Source of the DNA: Bacteroidota bacterium
GTDB taxonomy: Bacteria; Bacteroidota; Ignavibacteria; UBA10030
Assembly (NCBI GenBank): GCA_003453835.1
Contig: DMMN01000109.1
Coordinates: 1-8,087, forward strand
Length of the DNA: 8,087 bases
Reading direction: 5' to 3'
Of the stretch, positions 6,992 through 8,087 are shown piece by piece. Under the pieces are notes generated by a model, which saw only the letters and a program-made list of their open reading frames with translations, did not search any database and was not told the DNA's origin. The translations under genes and the position numbers were made by a program. The stretch's first letter is position 1. The number at the start of each line of letters is the position of its first letter.

Positions 6992-7636
6992 ATGGGTACT
7001 CTTGTGCGATCGTTACTCCGTTATCACTTTACCACGGCTGCCTGTCTTTCGATACTTCTGATATTGACGCTGGGGGCGTGCGGGGGCGACTCTCAGGAAA
7101 AGGAGGTTGCTCAATCACTTGTCTTTGAGGTTGAGAGATCCCTTCTTACGCCGTTGATTCACGATTCCACCCTTTCGATATCGTTCTCAGCTCCGAGGGG
7201 TTGGAACATGCTCTCAAAGGAGCTACTGAAACAGGGGCAAGATCACGCACGGCGACGTGCCGGAGCTGTCGGTCAGGCCACAGTCTTCTCGCCGGTGATC
7301 AGTTGCGCTTGGAATGACACACTGAGCGGTAGCGTCATGACGGTGTCCTTGTTCCCAGGATTCGACACTTCCGACTCCAGCCGTACGATTCGGGAATACA
7401 AGGACTACTTTGAATCTCGGCGAGCCGGAGTTGATGTGACGACAACAGTCTTCACATCAAACGGATTCAGAGTTCATCAGGTCCGCGTTTTGGACTCCGA
7501 TCGGATTCTGTTCAAGATGATCTTTAGCGACAAAGGGCTGCCAACGGCGGTTCAATTCGATTTCTCGATTCCGAAAGGGTCGTCACAACTCATACGGACA
7601 ATTGAATCAGTAGCGGGTTCAATTGAGCGTATGTAG
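6992..7636 (+). CDS. Lipoprotein of unknown function
   Basis: A 214-residue protein that I do not recognise. It begins with a classical lipoprotein signal: arginines at 6 and 10, a hydrophobic stretch (AACLSILLILTL) and the lipobox LGAC with the lipidated Cys at residue 30, followed by GGDSQ. It should be exported by Sec, lipidated and anchored on the periplasmic or outer-membrane side. The mature part opens with a beta strand and SAPRGW, then has alternating strands (VMTVSLFPGF, GFRVHQVRVL, RILFKMIFS) and a final helix RTIESVAGSIE. This layout recalls small PsbP/DcrB-like alpha-beta domains that start at a 'P.GW' motif; that is an impression, not an identification. The frame stays open upstream to 6911, but that part overlaps the aminotransferase and would put about 27 unlikely residues before the signal, so the ATG at 6992 is preferred. 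No clear ribosome site is seen. It lies 26 bases after the aminotransferase stop. Confidence 0.8.
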   Translation: MGTLVRSLLRYHFTTAACLSILLILTLGACGGDSQEKEVAQSLVFEVERSLLTPLIHDSTLSISFSAPRGWNMLSKELLKQGQDHARRRAGAVGQATVFSPVISCAWNDTLSGSVMTVSLFPGFDTSDSSRTIREYKDYFESRRAGVDVTTTVFTSNGFRVHQVRVLDSDRILFKMIFSDKGLPTAVQFDFSIPKGSSQLIRTIESVAGSIERM

Positions 7637-7663
7637 TACACATAACCAATCACGATTAACTCC

Positions 7664-7670
7664 AGGAGGT
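7664..7670 (+). promoter_or_regulatory. Perfect Shine-Dalgarno sequence for the Bor-like gene
   Basis: AGGAGGT lies directly before CAT and the ATG at 7674. It is the only full-length anti-SD match in the window and sits rather close, with four bases between AGGAGG and the start codon. It decides the start: the frame is open back to a TTG at 7623, but that would place 17 hydrophilic residues before the signal peptide. Confidence 0.7.
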
Positions 7671-7673
7671 CAT

Positions 7674-7970
7674 ATGATCAAAAAACCAATAGCGATGATT
7701 CTCGTCCTATGCCTCGCCCTCATGGCGGGTGGGTGCATGGCGCATACCCACATCGTCGGAGAGGGAGCAAAGGGTGGTATTGTTGAGCAAGAGCGACAAT
7801 GGTACGCGCTGTGGGGTTTGATTCCGATTAACAAGGTCGACGCGAAGGAGATGGCCAAGGGCGCGAAAGACTACACGATCAAAACGGAACAGTCGGCCCT
7901 CGATATCATCATCAATATCGCAACGGGCTGGGCGACGGTCTATTCGAGGACGGTCGAAGTCAAACGATAG
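7674..7970 (+). CDS. Small Bor-like lipoprotein
   Basis: A 98-residue lipoprotein. The signal peptide is MIKKPIAMILVLCLALMAGG with the lipidated Cys at residue 21 (lipobox AGGC), so the mature part is only about 78 residues. That part contains ERQWYALWGLIPINKVDA, then KTEQSALDIIINIATGWATV and a terminal strand YSRTVEVKR. The order of a strand with an aromatic and 'G' pattern, VDA, then KTE plus a hydrophobic glycine-containing stretch and a final charged strand, resembles the Bor lipoprotein family. That family is known from phage lambda (bor, linked to serum survival) and from bacterial chromosomes. The match is judged from memory of the family pattern and is moderate. The two cysteines near the end of enteric Bor are absent here. 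No phage genes are near, so this looks like a chromosomal envelope protein of unknown role. The start at 7674 is supported by AGGAGGT, and a terminator follows. Confidence 0.75.
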   Translation: MIKKPIAMILVLCLALMAGGCMAHTHIVGEGAKGGIVEQERQWYALWGLIPINKVDAKEMAKGAKDYTIKTEQSALDIIINIATGWATVYSRTVEVKR

Positions 7971-7993
7971 CGAGGTCGGAGTACGACCGAATG

Positions 7994-8028
7994 AAGCCTG
8001 ACCGAAGTTCGGTCAGGCTTTTTTCTTC
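7994..8028 (+). terminator. Intrinsic terminator
   Basis: AAGCCTGACCG at 7994-8004 pairs perfectly with CGGTCAGGCTT at 8010-8020 around the five-base loop AAGTT, giving an 11-bp stem. Ts run from 8019 to 8024 and the sequence stays T-rich to 8028. It lies 24 bases after the stop of the Bor-like gene. No T-run exists on the opposite strand, so it acts in the + direction only. A smaller inverted repeat (GGTCG 7974-7978 with CGACC 7984-7988, loop GAGTA) sits immediately upstream. The terminator closes the downstream end of the rny-coaE-aminotransferase-lipoprotein run. Confidence 0.95.
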
Positions 8029-8087
8029 TGGACAAATGTCGGCAATCGCTCGAAATGTCATCTCGTCGGATGGGATGTGGATGTTTG

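Noticed and set aside
7960..8087. A minus-strand frame open from the right edge through the terminator, as the tail of a convergent gene.
   Set aside because: It runs through a perfect + strand terminator, is only about 40 codons long and matches nothing I know. It cannot be judged without sequence to the right.
8036..8087. ATG with 17 open codons at the right edge as the start of the next gene.
   Set aside because: It has no ribosome site and begins just after the terminator. Too short to support.

Overview
This is a compact stretch of bacterial chromosome with about 53% GC by eye. Every gene lies on the + strand and the gaps are short. The combination of pheT, a short coiled-coil gene, zapA, a structured RNA, rny (RNase Y) and coaE is core, vertically inherited content. 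RNase Y with a ZapA-type divisome protein, several genes with weak or no Shine-Dalgarno sequence, and lipoproteins of the outer-membrane type suggest a diderm of the Bacteroidota/Chlorobi/Ignavibacteria (FCB) side. That placement is an inference from gene content and protein character; no phylogeny was run.

Layout: positions 2-2404 hold nearly all of pheT (PheRS beta chain; only about seven N-terminal residues lie off the left edge). Positions 2449-2790 encode a 113-residue coiled-coil protein that looks like a ZapB-type partner of the next gene. zapA is at 2871-3179. The 359-base gap between zapA and rny is not empty: about 3246-3498 folds into a long, mostly unbranched helix closed by matching arms and ending in nine Ts. 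I call this a 6S-RNA-like gene. rny is at 3539-5101 with its anchor, coiled coil, KH and HD parts all intact, followed by coaE (5146-5769) and a class III PLP aminotransferase of the ArgD type (5778-6965). Two lipoprotein genes follow: an unidentified 214-residue one (6992-7636) and a small Bor-like one (7674-7970). A clear intrinsic terminator at 7994-8028 closes the run. The last 59 bases hold nothing I can assign with confidence.

How the genes fit together: the left part joins translation (pheT) to divisome assembly (the ZapB-like protein and ZapA). The centre is an RNA-centred module, with a probable global regulator of RNA polymerase (6S) directly upstream of the main mRNA-decay endonuclease (RNase Y). 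The right part is metabolic (CoA synthesis and an amino-donor aminotransferase) and then envelope. The short gaps among rny, coaE, the aminotransferase and the first lipoprotein (44, 8 and 26 bases) suggest one transcript. The 6S-like RNA with its T-run probably separates the zapA and rny transcripts.

I found no mobile element, CRISPR array, tRNA or defence system. The most rewarding feature is the structured RNA between zapA and rny. Nothing else in the window looks like a new system.
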